Source: Bacteroides sp.
GTDB lineage: Bacteria; Bacteroidota; Bacteroidia; Bacteroidales; Muribaculaceae
NCBI GenBank assembly: GCA_023663525.1
Contig: JAMPHF010000002.1
Location: 549,793-604,017 of the forward strand
DNA length: 54,225 bases
Reading direction: 5' to 3'
The position numbers and the translations under genes were made by a program. Each line of letters begins with the position of its first letter. Position 1 is the stretch's first letter. This document shows, one piece after another, positions 14,501 through 23,228 of the stretch. The notes below the pieces were generated by a model, which was not told where the DNA came from, ran no database searches, and worked only from the letters and a program-made list of their open reading frames with translations.

Positions 14501-15415
14501 TCAAAGGACGTTGAGGATCACAGCGGGTGCAATCTCCATCTTTGAGAATGCGAATAGTTTCTTGCCGAGGTCTTTGATGGAAGCTCCTATGTGATAGAGT
14601 GTGTCGTCAATAATTAGGAATCGGTCGTGGATGTCATGCACATACTTTATCTCAATCGGGACATACTGGCGGTTATGGCGTTGAAGGTCAAGACGGATTT
14701 GCTTTGAACGGTCTGCATCAGTATAGATCTTTGCCTTGACTCCGCTGCCTCTTTTATCAAACAGGGTCAGCACAGTTTCATCAACATAGTTATCAATCAG
14801 AATGATTCTATCTTTCGCTGATTTAACCAACCGACATACAAACTCATAAGCGTCAAAGATCTGCCCGTTGAAGAATACACCCTCCACCGGCGGCAAGGAA
14901 GCCTTGACAAAGAAATCCACCTTATTGTCAAGTTGCTGCAAGTGACTGTCGTAATCAGAAAATCGACGGTCGATTTTGTCTTCAAGATAAGAGAGACGCT
15001 GATTTATGGAATACCCTTTGAGCAGATACTCTTTTAAAATCTTATTCGCCCATTGGCGGAACTGTATGCCCCTTTTTGTATTGACACGATAGCCAATTGA
15101 GATAATTACATCAAGATTGAAGTATTCTAAATTTCGAGTGACTTGGCGAGCTCCCTCAATTCGAACTGTTCGGAATTTCCGAACAGTTGTTCCTCGCTCC
15201 AATTCGTTGGACTCAAAAATATTTTTTAGATGCTCACTTACATTTGATTTGCTCGACGCAAATAATTCAACAATCTGTGCCTGATTGAGCCATACGGTCT
15301 CATTCTCAACCCTGACCTCCAAGGTGAGGGTTGAGTCCGGCTGATATACTATGATTTCATTGCTGTCTGAAGTATGTCCATCAGAAACAAAATCCGGTTT
15401 TTTATAATTGTTCAT
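14501..15415 (-). CDS. RhuM family protein with PLD-like C-terminus
   Basis: A 304-residue protein. The N-terminal half is the RhuM domain, with a helix-turn-helix-like segment (W-L-N-Q-A-Q-I-V-E-L-F-A-S-S-K-S-N-V-S-E-H-L-K) and the conserved N-L-E-Y-F-N-L-D-V-I-I-S-I-G-Y-R-V. The C-terminal half resembles a degenerate phospholipase D fold: H-D-R-F-L-I-I-D-D followed by H-I-G-A-S-I-K-D-L-G-K-K, where the HKD Lys reads Arg. RhuM genes travel with pathogenicity islands and restriction loci; the molecular role is unknown. It sits about 140 bases outside attR and contains GATC nearby, so it is not part of the 5.2-kb element, although it may mark older mobile DNA. Confidence 0.83.
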   Translation of the reverse strand: MNNYKKPDFVSDGHTSDSNEIIVYQPDSTLTLEVRVENETVWLNQAQIVELFASSKSNVSEHLKNIFESNELERGTTVRKFRTVRIEGARQVTRNLEYFNLDVIISIGYRVNTKRGIQFRQWANKILKEYLLKGYSINQRLSYLEDKIDRRFSDYDSHLQQLDNKVDFFVKASLPPVEGVFFNGQIFDAYEFVCRLVKSAKDRIILIDNYVDETVLTLFDKRGSGVKAKIYTDADRSKQIRLDLQRHNRQYVPIEIKYVHDIHDRFLIIDDTLYHIGASIKDLGKKLFAFSKMEIAPAVILNVL

Positions 15416-15560
15416 GTGCGGTATCTGTGAGACTACAAAATTAGAAAAAATAATCGGTATTTCAAGTTGTTATGCTTGGTTACCGATTACCGTTCAGATT
15501 TTGATACTTCACTTGAATCCTCATATCGCTCATGGCGATTATTGCCATTAGAAAATACCA

Positions 15561-15594
15561 TTGAAGTTCATGATCCATCAGCCCCCTATATTTG
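15561..15594 (+). promoter_or_regulatory. Promoter of the exporter operon
   Basis: TTG (15561-15563), a 23-base spacer and TATATTTG (15587-15594), about 40 bases before the first gene at 15633. Confidence 0.6.
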
Positions 15595-15632
15595 TAATTT
15601 TGACAAAGAAATTAAAAATAGAAAGGAAAAAA

Positions 15633-15851
15633 ATGAACACTCCTCTTTTTACATGGTATTTTATTATAGGTATCGTTATTCTCGTTTTAGCAGCCGATGC
15701 CGTCTGTGCGTACAGAAGAAATCACAAAGCCGGTCTCGGAAAGCACCGTCTGATTGATGTGTGGTCCGAACGCGAGGTGTTCTTCGTGCCCGGCGACCCG
15801 GCTCCGCGCAACTCTGATAATTATGACTACGAAGATTTTGAAGATCTCTGA
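15633..15851 (+). CDS. Small single-pass membrane protein
   Basis: A 72-residue protein with an N-terminal hydrophobic helix (Y-F-I-I-G-I-V-I-L-V-L-A-A-D-A-V), then a basic linker (Y-R-R-N-H-K) and an acidic tail (N-Y-D-Y-E-D-F-E-D-L). Start chosen at the Met just before the helix. It overlaps the next gene by 29 bases, consistent with an operon. Function unknown. Confidence 0.65.
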   Translation: MNTPLFTWYFIIGIVILVLAADAVCAYRRNHKAGLGKHRLIDVWSEREVFFVPGDPAPRNSDNYDYEDFEDL

Positions 15852-16623
15852 AGCTGACACACCTACGGCGAAGGAGATGTGCATGTTTCTCGCCGAATAC
15901 AGTACACGTCTCCTTGCGTCGGGTGCCACATGTATCCGTCTTGACAAGAATATTGACAGGATTGCGGCCGCCTACGGCATGACGGTAGAGTTTGCCGTAA
16001 TGCCTCGCCATATCCATCTCACGGTGGTTGACTCCGCCACGGATGAGATTGTCACGTCGATAGCCACCGTCCACGACACGGGGATAAATTTCTCGATCAA
16101 CACCGAGCTGAGCCGACTGAGCTGGCAGATTGCCGACGGGAAGGTCAGCTATCGGGAGGCTATGGACAAATTTCATGATATTTTGACGGGGGCTGCACAC
16201 AGCAAATGGCTGATTCTGCTGTTGGTTGTGCTTGCCAACGCCTCCTTCTGCCGTCTTTTTGGCGGGGATGCCGTGGCCATGATGGTGGTGGCTCTCGCTA
16301 CGGGGGTTGGATACTATTTCAAGCAATTGATGATAGGGGAGAGGATTGACACGCGCATCATCTTCATTGCATGTTCATTCGTGTCGTCGGTACTCGGTGC
16401 CACCGACATGCTCTTTTCGATCGGGACTACGCCTGAAATTGCCTTAGGCACGAGTGTGCTTTATCTCGTCCCGGGAATACCGTTTCTCAATTCATTCAGC
16501 GATATGCTTTACAGACACTATCTCTGTGCTTTCAGCCGGTTTGCTGATGCTGTGGTCCTCACGTGTTGCCTCTCCTTAGGGTTGTGTGCAGGGATGAGCC
16601 TTATGAATGTCGGGATGTTCTGA
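15823..16623 (+). CDS. ThrE/YjjP-type threonine/serine exporter, large subunit
   Basis: A 266-residue DUF1212 protein. A cytosolic N-terminal half contains the family's R-L-D-K-N-I-D-R-I-A-A-A-Y-G and H-D-T-G-I-N-F-S-I-N-T-E-L-S-R segments; about five transmembrane helices follow from residue 125. It pairs with the YjjB-like protein 64 bases downstream; together they match the two halves of ThrE amino-acid exporters. Start placed at 15823 (M-T-T-K-I-L-K-I-S-E-A-D), since upstream codons in frame only shadow the preceding gene. Confidence 0.87.
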   Translation: MTTKILKISEADTPTAKEMCMFLAEYSTRLLASGATCIRLDKNIDRIAAAYGMTVEFAVMPRHIHLTVVDSATDEIVTSIATVHDTGINFSINTELSRLSWQIADGKVSYREAMDKFHDILTGAAHSKWLILLLVVLANASFCRLFGGDAVAMMVVALATGVGYYFKQLMIGERIDTRIIFIACSFVSSVLGATDMLFSIGTTPEIALGTSVLYLVPGIPFLNSFSDMLYRHYLCAFSRFADAVVLTCCLSLGLCAGMSLMNVGMF

Positions 16624-16687
16624 CGCATCCGTTACGCCTGTTGCCTCCGTTTCACTCACTCACGTTTTTTCGAAAAAATTCTTCACT

Positions 16688-17167
16688 ATGTTGGTTCAAA
16701 TATTTCAGGATGCATTGTTTTCAGCGATAGCTGCTATCGGTTTCGCAGCCATTAGCCGTCCCCCACGGATAGCGTTTCTCTACTGCGCGTTGATTGCTGC
16801 CGTGGGCCATTCGCTCCGTTTCCTGCTGATCAACTCTGGGCTTGCCCTCCACATCATCCCTGCCACTCTCATTGCCTCGTTTGTGATCGGTGTGCTGGCC
16901 GTGTTGGTGTCACCGCTGTCAAAAATACCCGCCGAAACCTATTTGTTTCCCTCCTTGCTCCCTATGATTCCGGGTATCTACGCCTACAAGACGTTTGCCG
17001 GGCTGGCCTTGTGTCTGTTCTCCAACTCGCAGGAGGCATTTACCCACAGTTTCTATCTTTTCGGCTACAACGCCATCACATGCGGGTGCATACTGCTCTG
17101 TATGGTCACGGGTGCGGTCAGCCCTATTTTCATGTTCAAGAAAATTTCATTTCAGGCCACGAGATAA
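16688..17167 (+). CDS. ThrE/YjjB-type exporter, small subunit
   Basis: A 159-residue DUF3815 protein with four to five membrane helices and the family motif L-P-M-I-P-G-I-Y-A-Y-K. It is the C-terminal half equivalent of ThrE and partners the preceding gene. The start is at 16688 (M-L-V-Q-I-F-Q-D-A-L-F-S-A). A LysR regulator gene follows after 17 bases. Confidence 0.85.
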   Translation: MLVQIFQDALFSAIAAIGFAAISRPPRIAFLYCALIAAVGHSLRFLLINSGLALHIIPATLIASFVIGVLAVLVSPLSKIPAETYLFPSLLPMIPGIYAYKTFAGLALCLFSNSQEAFTHSFYLFGYNAITCGCILLCMVTGAVSPIFMFKKISFQATR

Positions 17168-17184
17168 CATTTTGCATATCACCG

Positions 17185-18084
17185 ATGGAACTACGACAAC
17201 TTAAATACTTCGTCAAAGTGGCTGAGACGCTTAACTTCTCAGAAGCTGCCAAAACTCTCTGCGTCACGCAGAGCACACTTTCGCAACAGATAAAACAGTT
17301 GGAGGATGAGCTTGGCGAACCGTTGCTGACGAGGAGCAGCCACAGTGTCGCTCTCACCGAGGCCGGCGGCTCGATTCTTGAAAACGCGAAGCAGGCCATC
17401 CATGAGGCCCGTCTTTGCGCCGAGCGCATCAATGACCTCAACCGTCTTGCGAGCGGGACGCTCAATATCGGTGTGACCTATTCCTTCAGCCCGATTTTGA
17501 CCGAGACGATTCTGACGTTCACAAAATTGTATCCCAAAATCAAGCTGAACATCTTCTATAAGCCGATGAATGAACTGATGGGGATGTTGCGCGGACGGAA
17601 TGTGGATTTTGTGCTTGCCTTCAGGCCGTCGCAGGTGATTGACGGGATTGAATCGCACATCCTTTTCCAGAACAAACTTTCGGCAGTCGTCGCCTCCAAT
17701 CATCCCTTGGCACAGAAAGAGGCAGTTTCATTCAAGGATCTCGAACACTATGATCTCGCTTTGCCGACTAAGGGACTTCAGGCAAGGAATGCTTTCGACG
17801 AGAGATTGACCCCGGGACTGGCTCTGAGGGTCAAAATTGAGCTGAATGAGGTCAATATACTTCTCAATCTTGTGAGGCAGAGTATGCTCGTATCGGTGCT
17901 TGCTGAGGCCACCATCCACAATGCTCATGATGTCAAGGCTATACCGCTGGCCATCCCCAATAATGAGATGGAGGGTTGCGTGCATATACTGAAAGACGAC
18001 TACCGCAAGAAATCAATGCTGGAGTTTATCCGTCTGCTGAGCGAATCGACTGCCGTGAGAGACCGCCGCGATTCATGGCTTTGA
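17185..18084 (+). CDS. LysR-family transcriptional regulator
   Basis: A 299-residue LTTR. The N-terminal winged HTH is M-E-L-R-Q-L-K-Y-F-V-K-V-A-E-T-L-N-F-S with T-Q-S-T-L-S-Q-Q-I-K-Q-L-E in the recognition helix; the rest is the periplasmic-binding-like effector domain (F-V-L-A-F-R-P region). It resembles the CynR/OxyR branch but lacks recognisable OxyR redox cysteines. Unlike most LTTR genes it lies downstream of and codirectional with its likely target, the exporter genes, rather than divergent. Confidence 0.92.
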   Translation: MELRQLKYFVKVAETLNFSEAAKTLCVTQSTLSQQIKQLEDELGEPLLTRSSHSVALTEAGGSILENAKQAIHEARLCAERINDLNRLASGTLNIGVTYSFSPILTETILTFTKLYPKIKLNIFYKPMNELMGMLRGRNVDFVLAFRPSQVIDGIESHILFQNKLSAVVASNHPLAQKEAVSFKDLEHYDLALPTKGLQARNAFDERLTPGLALRVKIELNEVNILLNLVRQSMLVSVLAEATIHNAHDVKAIPLAIPNNEMEGCVHILKDDYRKKSMLEFIRLLSESTAVRDRRDSWL

Positions 18085-18108
18085 GGAGGAAATTCAGACA
18101 ATAAAAGG

Positions 18109-18153
18109 AACATCGGCGTTCTCTCCAACAATTGTGGTGGGAACGCCGATGTT
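18109..18153. terminator. Bidirectional terminator
   Basis: Perfect 13-base arms AACATCGGCGTTC (18109-18121) and GAACGCCGATGTT (18141-18153), between the convergent LysR gene and the secreted-protein gene. Confidence 0.75.
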
Positions 18154-18217
18154 ATGTTTCGGATATGTCATGCCGGTGACGGAAGGGTCAGCGGCATTTG
18201 TACCATTGACCGGTGGA

Positions 18218-19456
18218 TTATCTTACGACAACCTTAGATACCTTTGAACCCTGACGACGGATCACGATCTGACCGGCAGCCGGCTCGTTGACACGTATAC
18301 CCTGGAGGTTGAAGTATTCAACGGGAGCATTCTCCTCAACTGCGTCAGTTACGATGCTGTCGATAGCTGAGGTATCGCCATACTTGTAGTCAATTTCCAT
18401 GACGAGGTTGAAGTTGCCCGGATTCTCGCTGAGTTCGACTTCAGGTGTACCGTATTTTGATACGATGTTGAAGCTGAGCTTGTAGTAGAAGCGGAAGTCT
18501 GCAGGGTTCAGCGGGTTGGGGTTTTCAACGAGAGGCTGCTGCTCTTTGGATGCGTAGGTGAAGCTCCATCCGTATGATTTCGGGTCATAGAGGCGGAGGT
18601 AGTTTTTGCCATCATAGGTGGTCCATTCGGTGAAGGAATCTTTCAGACCATTGAAAGTGAAATTGTCGAGCACGGCACCCCATACGTCTTCGCGAACGAT
18701 TGTCACGCCTGATTGCGGCACGATGTGGAGATTCGGAGAAACGGTGTCAGCCTCAAGAGTGAAAGAGAAAGCCTCTTTGCTGCCGAGGAAGTTGGGGAAA
18801 GTGTAGACTCCGGTAGCTTCATCGAAGTTGTAGACACCGTTGAGGGTAGTGAAACGGTCGTCTTTGCCATATTTCGAGAAATCCTCAAGAGTCAACACGA
18901 TGGGAGTACCCTCAACATCGGGAGTGTCACCACCCGTCGTACCTTTCTCAAATGTAACTTCACCTGCAACGAACACTTGTTTGTTCTTTCCGGTATAGTC
19001 TGCGTCGTTGAATGAGAAAGAAATTGTGCTTGTTGCTTTGATATCGCTGAGACTAACGATAGTTGAGCCATCTGCATCACCTGTATTTGGTGTAACAACT
19101 GGTGTGAACTCAACGGCAACACCGTCAACAGCAACGGCTGATAGGGTAAGCGAGCTGTTAGCGTCATTAGTTACAACGCCCATGGACAACTTGGTAATTG
19201 TTGTTTCGGGATCAACATTGAAGATGATAGTGTTGTCTGTCTTGTTGGCGCGAAGTTTCATTCCTCTGTCAGTACCAAACACATTGACCTTTGATGATCC
19301 TGATGCAAAGTAAGTGCCGGGAATAGTGAAACCGGGGCATGTAACGTCATTATCTTTTTCGATACCGTCGATGTTGGCAGAACCGAATGTTGCTGTCTCA
19401 GCGTATGCACTGAGTGTCATGGCTGCAGCTGCAATGAGAGTAAAAATTTTCTTCAT
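18218..19456 (-). CDS. Secreted protein with Bacteroidales C-terminal tail
   Basis: A 412-residue exported protein: signal peptide M-K-K-I-F-T-L-I-A-A-A-A-M-T-L-S-A-Y-A, then beta-rich sequence with no enzyme motif I recognise. It ends in E-Y-F-N-L-Q-G-I-R-V followed by a Gly/Val/Arg-rich segment finishing in K-V-V-V-R. That tail type recurs in many surface or secreted proteins of this group and in the product at 45021-46001; it may be a sorting or anchoring signal. A strong promoter lies about 125 bases upstream. Confidence 0.75.
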   Translation of the reverse strand: MKKIFTLIAAAAMTLSAYAETATFGSANIDGIEKDNDVTCPGFTIPGTYFASGSSKVNVFGTDRGMKLRANKTDNTIIFNVDPETTITKLSMGVVTNDANSSLTLSAVAVDGVAVEFTPVVTPNTGDADGSTIVSLSDIKATSTISFSFNDADYTGKNKQVFVAGEVTFEKGTTGGDTPDVEGTPIVLTLEDFSKYGKDDRFTTLNGVYNFDEATGVYTFPNFLGSKEAFSFTLEADTVSPNLHIVPQSGVTIVREDVWGAVLDNFTFNGLKDSFTEWTTYDGKNYLRLYDPKSYGWSFTYASKEQQPLVENPNPLNPADFRFYYKLSFNIVSKYGTPEVELSENPGNFNLVMEIDYKYGDTSAIDSIVTDAVEENAPVEYFNLQGIRVNEPAAGQIVIRRQGSKVSKVVVR

Positions 19457-19581
19457 GTGCAAAAAATGAAATTAATGGGAATCTCTTTTGGGGAGATTCA
19501 TTGGTTGATATAAAAAGAATATTAATGGTTTGGTGATGTTACTTATTTAGTGTCGTCTGTGTGACTTCTTGTTATGAGTTG

Positions 19582-19614
19582 CAAAGATAAGCAAAAAAAT
19601 GTGATAAAATCAAA
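19582..19614 (-). promoter_or_regulatory. Promoter of the secreted-protein gene
   Basis: On the minus strand: TTTG (19614-19611), a 21-base spacer and TATCTTTG (19589-19582), followed by C. An excellent consensus match, giving a leader of about 120 bases. The rest of 19457-19763 is AT-rich without other features. Confidence 0.75.
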
Positions 19615-19763
19615 TCAAAATTGATAAATTTGTAACCGTATCATGAGAAAACTTTACGAAATCAGTGCCGCAACAGTTCTGTAACGCTTTTGGGTGCGAT
19701 TGGTGATATTTTTATTCCTCCCCGCGAACTAATTCGTGGCTGCTTTACGTTAATCATAATACT

Positions 19764-21191
19764 ATGACAGTTGGAGAATTTGCAGATTTGGTCAAGGCTA
19801 AATTGCCATACACCGCCAACAGGCAGCAGGAGCTGCTCGTTGACGCGCTTGCGCGTTTCTGCTCGTCAGCTACTCCGTCGGACTCCGTGTTCATCATCAA
19901 CGGCTATGCCGGGACGGGAAAGACATCGCTGACCGGTGCGTTGGTCAAGGCTCTTGAGGAGGTGCAGCGGCCCGTGGTGCTGCTCGCGCCAACCGGACGC
20001 GCCGCCAAGGTGTTCAGCGCACATTCCGACCATCCTGCCTACACCATCCACCGCAAGATCTACCGCGGGCCTTCCGGGAGTCTTGCCGGTGGCTTTACGA
20101 TGCTTCAGGACAACAGGCTTTCAAATGCGGTCTTCATTGTCGATGAGGCTTCGATGATAGGCGACCACGAGTCGGAGACGGCTTCGATGACTCCCAACAA
20201 TGGTCTGCTTGAGGATCTGCTCCAATATGTCTTCACCGGCGACAATTGCCGCCTGATACTCCTCGGCGACATCGCGCAGCTCCCGCCGGTGGGCTGCGTC
20301 GAGAGTCCTGCCATGTCGCCGTCGCGCTATAAGGAGCTGGGATTGCACGTCTCGCGGGCTATTCTCACCGACACCGTGCGCCAGGCTCGTAACTCCGGCA
20401 TACTCCGCAACGCCACGTGGCTGCGCCGCGCCATGCTCGTCAATCCTCTGCCCGAACCCCGGTTGATTCTCAGCGATTATCCCGATGTATCCGTTGTCGA
20501 GGGGGAGGAGGTGCTGGATGCCATATCTGATTGTTACAGGAACGGTGGGGCTGCGGCGACGGCTGTCATCACCCGCTCAAACCGCCGCGCCACGTCGTTC
20601 AATCTCGGCATTCGGTCGCAGATTCTTGAATGTGAGGAGGAGCTGGTCAAGGGTGAGAGACTGCTGATTGCGAAAAACAACTACACATGGTCCGCCAAGA
20701 TAAAAGGGCTCGATTTCATTGCCAACGGTGATGTCGCGGTGGTGGTTGCCGTGCATGGGACGGAGGAAAAATATGGCTTCCGTTTCGCCAATGTGACCCT
20801 CAATCTCCCCGACAGGGATGTCGATGTGGACTGCCGGATATTTCTCGACACGCTGACCGACGAGAGTGCGTCGCTCTCGCGTGAGCGCATGGAGGCTCTT
20901 GCACAGGCGCGTATGGCCGACCCGGAGGTCAATGCCCCCGATGTGCCATACGAGACACGTGTGCGCCGTCTGCGCACCGATGAGTATTTCAATGCCCTTC
21001 AGGTCAAATATGCCTACGCCGTCACCTGCCATAAGGCCCAGGGCGCACAGTGGCCGAATGTGTTCGTGGATATGGGCGGGATCCCCCCGGAGGCGCAGGG
21101 TCTTGATTTCTACCGCTGGCTCTACACGGCCACATCGCGTGCCACAGGCCATCTTTACTACATGAATCCCGATGAAGCTATGTGCGAATAG
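19764..21191 (+). CDS. RecD-like DNA helicase
   Basis: A 475-residue superfamily 1B helicase. Walker A is G-Y-A-G-T-G-K-T-S-L (about residue 50), Walker B V-D-E-A-S-M-I-G, motif III L-G-D-I-A-Q-L-P-P-V. C-terminal motifs T-C-H-K-A-Q-G-A-Q-W-P-N-V and Y-T-A-T-S-R-A-T-G complete the UvrD_C_2 region. It matches the short RecD2/Dda-like helicases common in Bacteroidota, expected to unwind 5'-3' at replication or repair substrates. The long RecD2 N-terminus is absent. The gene is GC-richer than its surroundings. Confidence 0.9.
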   Translation: MTVGEFADLVKAKLPYTANRQQELLVDALARFCSSATPSDSVFIINGYAGTGKTSLTGALVKALEEVQRPVVLLAPTGRAAKVFSAHSDHPAYTIHRKIYRGPSGSLAGGFTMLQDNRLSNAVFIVDEASMIGDHESETASMTPNNGLLEDLLQYVFTGDNCRLILLGDIAQLPPVGCVESPAMSPSRYKELGLHVSRAILTDTVRQARNSGILRNATWLRRAMLVNPLPEPRLILSDYPDVSVVEGEEVLDAISDCYRNGGAAATAVITRSNRRATSFNLGIRSQILECEEELVKGERLLIAKNNYTWSAKIKGLDFIANGDVAVVVAVHGTEEKYGFRFANVTLNLPDRDVDVDCRIFLDTLTDESASLSRERMEALAQARMADPEVNAPDVPYETRVRRLRTDEYFNALQVKYAYAVTCHKAQGAQWPNVFVDMGGIPPEAQGLDFYRWLYTATSRATGHLYYMNPDEAMCE

Positions 21192-21213
21192 CTGATAATA
21201 TGAAATAATTCCG

Positions 21214-21221
21214 TATCTTTG
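21214..21221 (+). promoter_or_regulatory. -7 element upstream of the pseudokinase gene
   Basis: TATCTTTG followed by C, about 50 bases before the start at 21273. The -33 box is poor. Confidence 0.45.
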
Positions 21222-21272
21222 CAGAAGATACGCGCCCCTTGCACCCGGTCTAACGAAAAAACTCTGACAAAT

Positions 21273-22055
21273 ATGGACAGCAATCCCTCCAACACTCCAG
21301 CCATGCAGTCCTCCGAAAAGTGGACTGAAATAGAACATCTTCCTGAATGGGACGAGGAGTTTTACCATGTCTACACCGCCAAGAAGTTCGGCAAATGGCT
21401 AATGCTCAAGACTCTCCGGCCGGAACTGAAAGGCGTGCCGGAGTATGAGCGCATGATCGAAAAGGAGTTTGAGATACGCTACAATCTCGCGCACCCCCAC
21501 ATCATAATGATCAATGACTTCGAGGAAGTGCCGGGGCTGGGGATGTGCATAATCACGGATGATGTCTACGGCGATTCGCTCGAAAAGCTCATCAGGGAAG
21601 GTAAGGTGACTGAGGAACACATCTATAAGCTTCAACATCAGCTTCTCGATGCGCTCGACTACATCCAGACCAATCATCTCGAACATCATCCTCTGTCAGC
21701 CTCGCGGATCATCTTCACCGAGAATGTCGGAAACCTGAAGCTGATTGATGTGGGTTTCGATCAGAAGACCCACATAACCCCTACGGATGCGAGCGAGGAC
21801 ATCAGGAACTACGGCGAGGTGCTTGCAGCCGCCATTGATGCTGTCGGGACTCCTCACCCGCGTCTGCGCAAGGTGGCCGAACGCTGCATGAATCCCGACC
21901 CCGCTAAGCGTTACCGTGATGTCAGCTCCCTGCGTATAGCTCTTGCCGATCGCAAGATAAACAATATCTACATAGCTGTCATCGCTTTCCTCGTGGCTAT
22001 GATCATACTTCTCCTCTGGCTTAACTCCCCTTATAGGCCCACTCCGCTCAATTGA
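21273..22055 (+). CDS. Membrane-anchored protein kinase-like protein (pseudokinase)
   Basis: A 260-residue protein with a Hanks-type kinase fold and a C-terminal transmembrane helix (about residues 232-252). The ATP-binding Lys is probably in L-M-L-K-T-L and the helix-C Glu in M-I-E-K-E-F-E. The catalytic loop H-R-D-x-K-x-x-N reads H-H-P-L-S-A-S-R and D-F-G reads D-V-G. Loss of the catalytic Asp, Lys and Asn indicates a pseudokinase, probably a scaffold or sensor with its kinase domain in the cytoplasm. Start at 21273 (M-D-S-N-P-S-N-T-P). It precedes the GNAT-like gene by 40 bases. Confidence 0.8.
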   Translation: MDSNPSNTPAMQSSEKWTEIEHLPEWDEEFYHVYTAKKFGKWLMLKTLRPELKGVPEYERMIEKEFEIRYNLAHPHIIMINDFEEVPGLGMCIITDDVYGDSLEKLIREGKVTEEHIYKLQHQLLDALDYIQTNHLEHHPLSASRIIFTENVGNLKLIDVGFDQKTHITPTDASEDIRNYGEVLAAAIDAVGTPHPRLRKVAERCMNPDPAKRYRDVSSLRIALADRKINNIYIAVIAFLVAMIILLLWLNSPYRPTPLN

Positions 22056-22095
22056 CACGCGGTCAAGAAAACAAAAAACTGAAATTCATCACTAC

Positions 22096-23223
22096 ATGGT
22101 TACAATAAAGGCTTTAGAGCCGGTCAAGAAGGAAATAAAGAAATATGTCAATTTCGGGATTGACCTCTATAAAGATAATGATTATTTCGTTCCCAATCTG
22201 ATTTTTGATGAGGTCCACACCCTGCTCCCGGAGAAGAATCCGGCGTTTGAATATTGCCGGGCGCAGTCATTCATGGCCTACCGCGACGGTCGTCCGGCAG
22301 GGCGCATTACCGCCATAATCAATGATCGCCTCAACGAGAGCACCGGCAGGAAGCAGGCCCGCTTCGGATTCGTGGATTTCATTGACGATAATGAGGTTGT
22401 CGATGCGCTTTTCGCTACTGCCGAGGAGTGGGCGCGTGACCGTGGGATGACTGAGATCATCGGCCCAATGGGTTTCACCGACATGGACCGTGAGGGAATG
22501 TTGGTTGACGGCTTCAACGAGATGGGGACGATGGCCACAATCTACAACTTCGACTATTATCCCCGTCAGGTCGAACGCCTCGGCTACCGTAAGGACACGG
22601 ATTGGGTCGAATTCCGGATCAAGGTGCCCGAAAAGGTGCCCGAAAAGATGGCGCGCATAGCCGAGATTGTGATGAAAAAGTATAATCTCCGCATTTTGAA
22701 GTACACCTCAGCCAAAAAAATCAAAGAGGAGTATGGCCACGCCCTTTTTCATCTGATAAATGAGACTTATGCCGACCTCTATGGCTACTGCACATTGTCG
22801 GAACGGCAGATTGACTATTATATCGACATGTATCTCAGCATACTCCGTCTTGAATATGTCAGTGTGGTGGTCGATGAGAATAATGAACTCGTGGGTGTCG
22901 GCATTTCGATTCCCTCGCTCTCGAAAGCTCTCCGCAAGTGTGGCGGCCGCCTGTTTCCCACCGGGTGGTATCACATCCTGAAGGCAATGAAAAGTTCCAA
23001 CGAGGTCATTGACCTGCTGCTGATTGCCGTGAAACCGAAATACCAGTCAAAGGGTGTCAACTCGCTGTTTTTCTATGACCTCATAGACATCTACAATGCC
23101 AATGGCATCAAATATGCCGAGTCAAACCTCGAACTTGAGAGCAATTCGCAGGTGCAGTCGCAGTGGGCATACTTCGATAAGCGTCAGCACCGCCGCCGCC
23201 GTGCCTACAGGAAAGAATTGTGA
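22096..23223 (+). CDS. GNAT-like acyltransferase family protein
   Basis: A 375-residue cytosolic protein resembling large two-lobed GNAT proteins of Bacteroidota. The N-terminal segment Y-V-N-F-G-I-D-L-Y-K-D-N-D-Y-F-V-P-N-L and the central I-I-G-P-M-G-F-T-D-M-D-R-E-G-M-L-V are characteristic; the second lobe has an acetyl-CoA-site-like stretch (K-P-K-Y-Q-S-K-G-V-N-S). Substrate unknown. Its stop overlaps or abuts the next gene, a glycosyltransferase, suggesting a shared role in cell-surface glycan or lipid assembly. Confidence 0.78.
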   Translation: MVTIKALEPVKKEIKKYVNFGIDLYKDNDYFVPNLIFDEVHTLLPEKNPAFEYCRAQSFMAYRDGRPAGRITAIINDRLNESTGRKQARFGFVDFIDDNEVVDALFATAEEWARDRGMTEIIGPMGFTDMDREGMLVDGFNEMGTMATIYNFDYYPRQVERLGYRKDTDWVEFRIKVPEKVPEKMARIAEIVMKKYNLRILKYTSAKKIKEEYGHALFHLINETYADLYGYCTLSERQIDYYIDMYLSILRLEYVSVVVDENNELVGVGISIPSLSKALRKCGGRLFPTGWYHILKAMKSSNEVIDLLLIAVKPKYQSKGVNSLFFYDLIDIYNANGIKYAESNLELESNSQVQSQWAYFDKRQHRRRRAYRKEL

Positions 23224-23228
23224 CCCCG

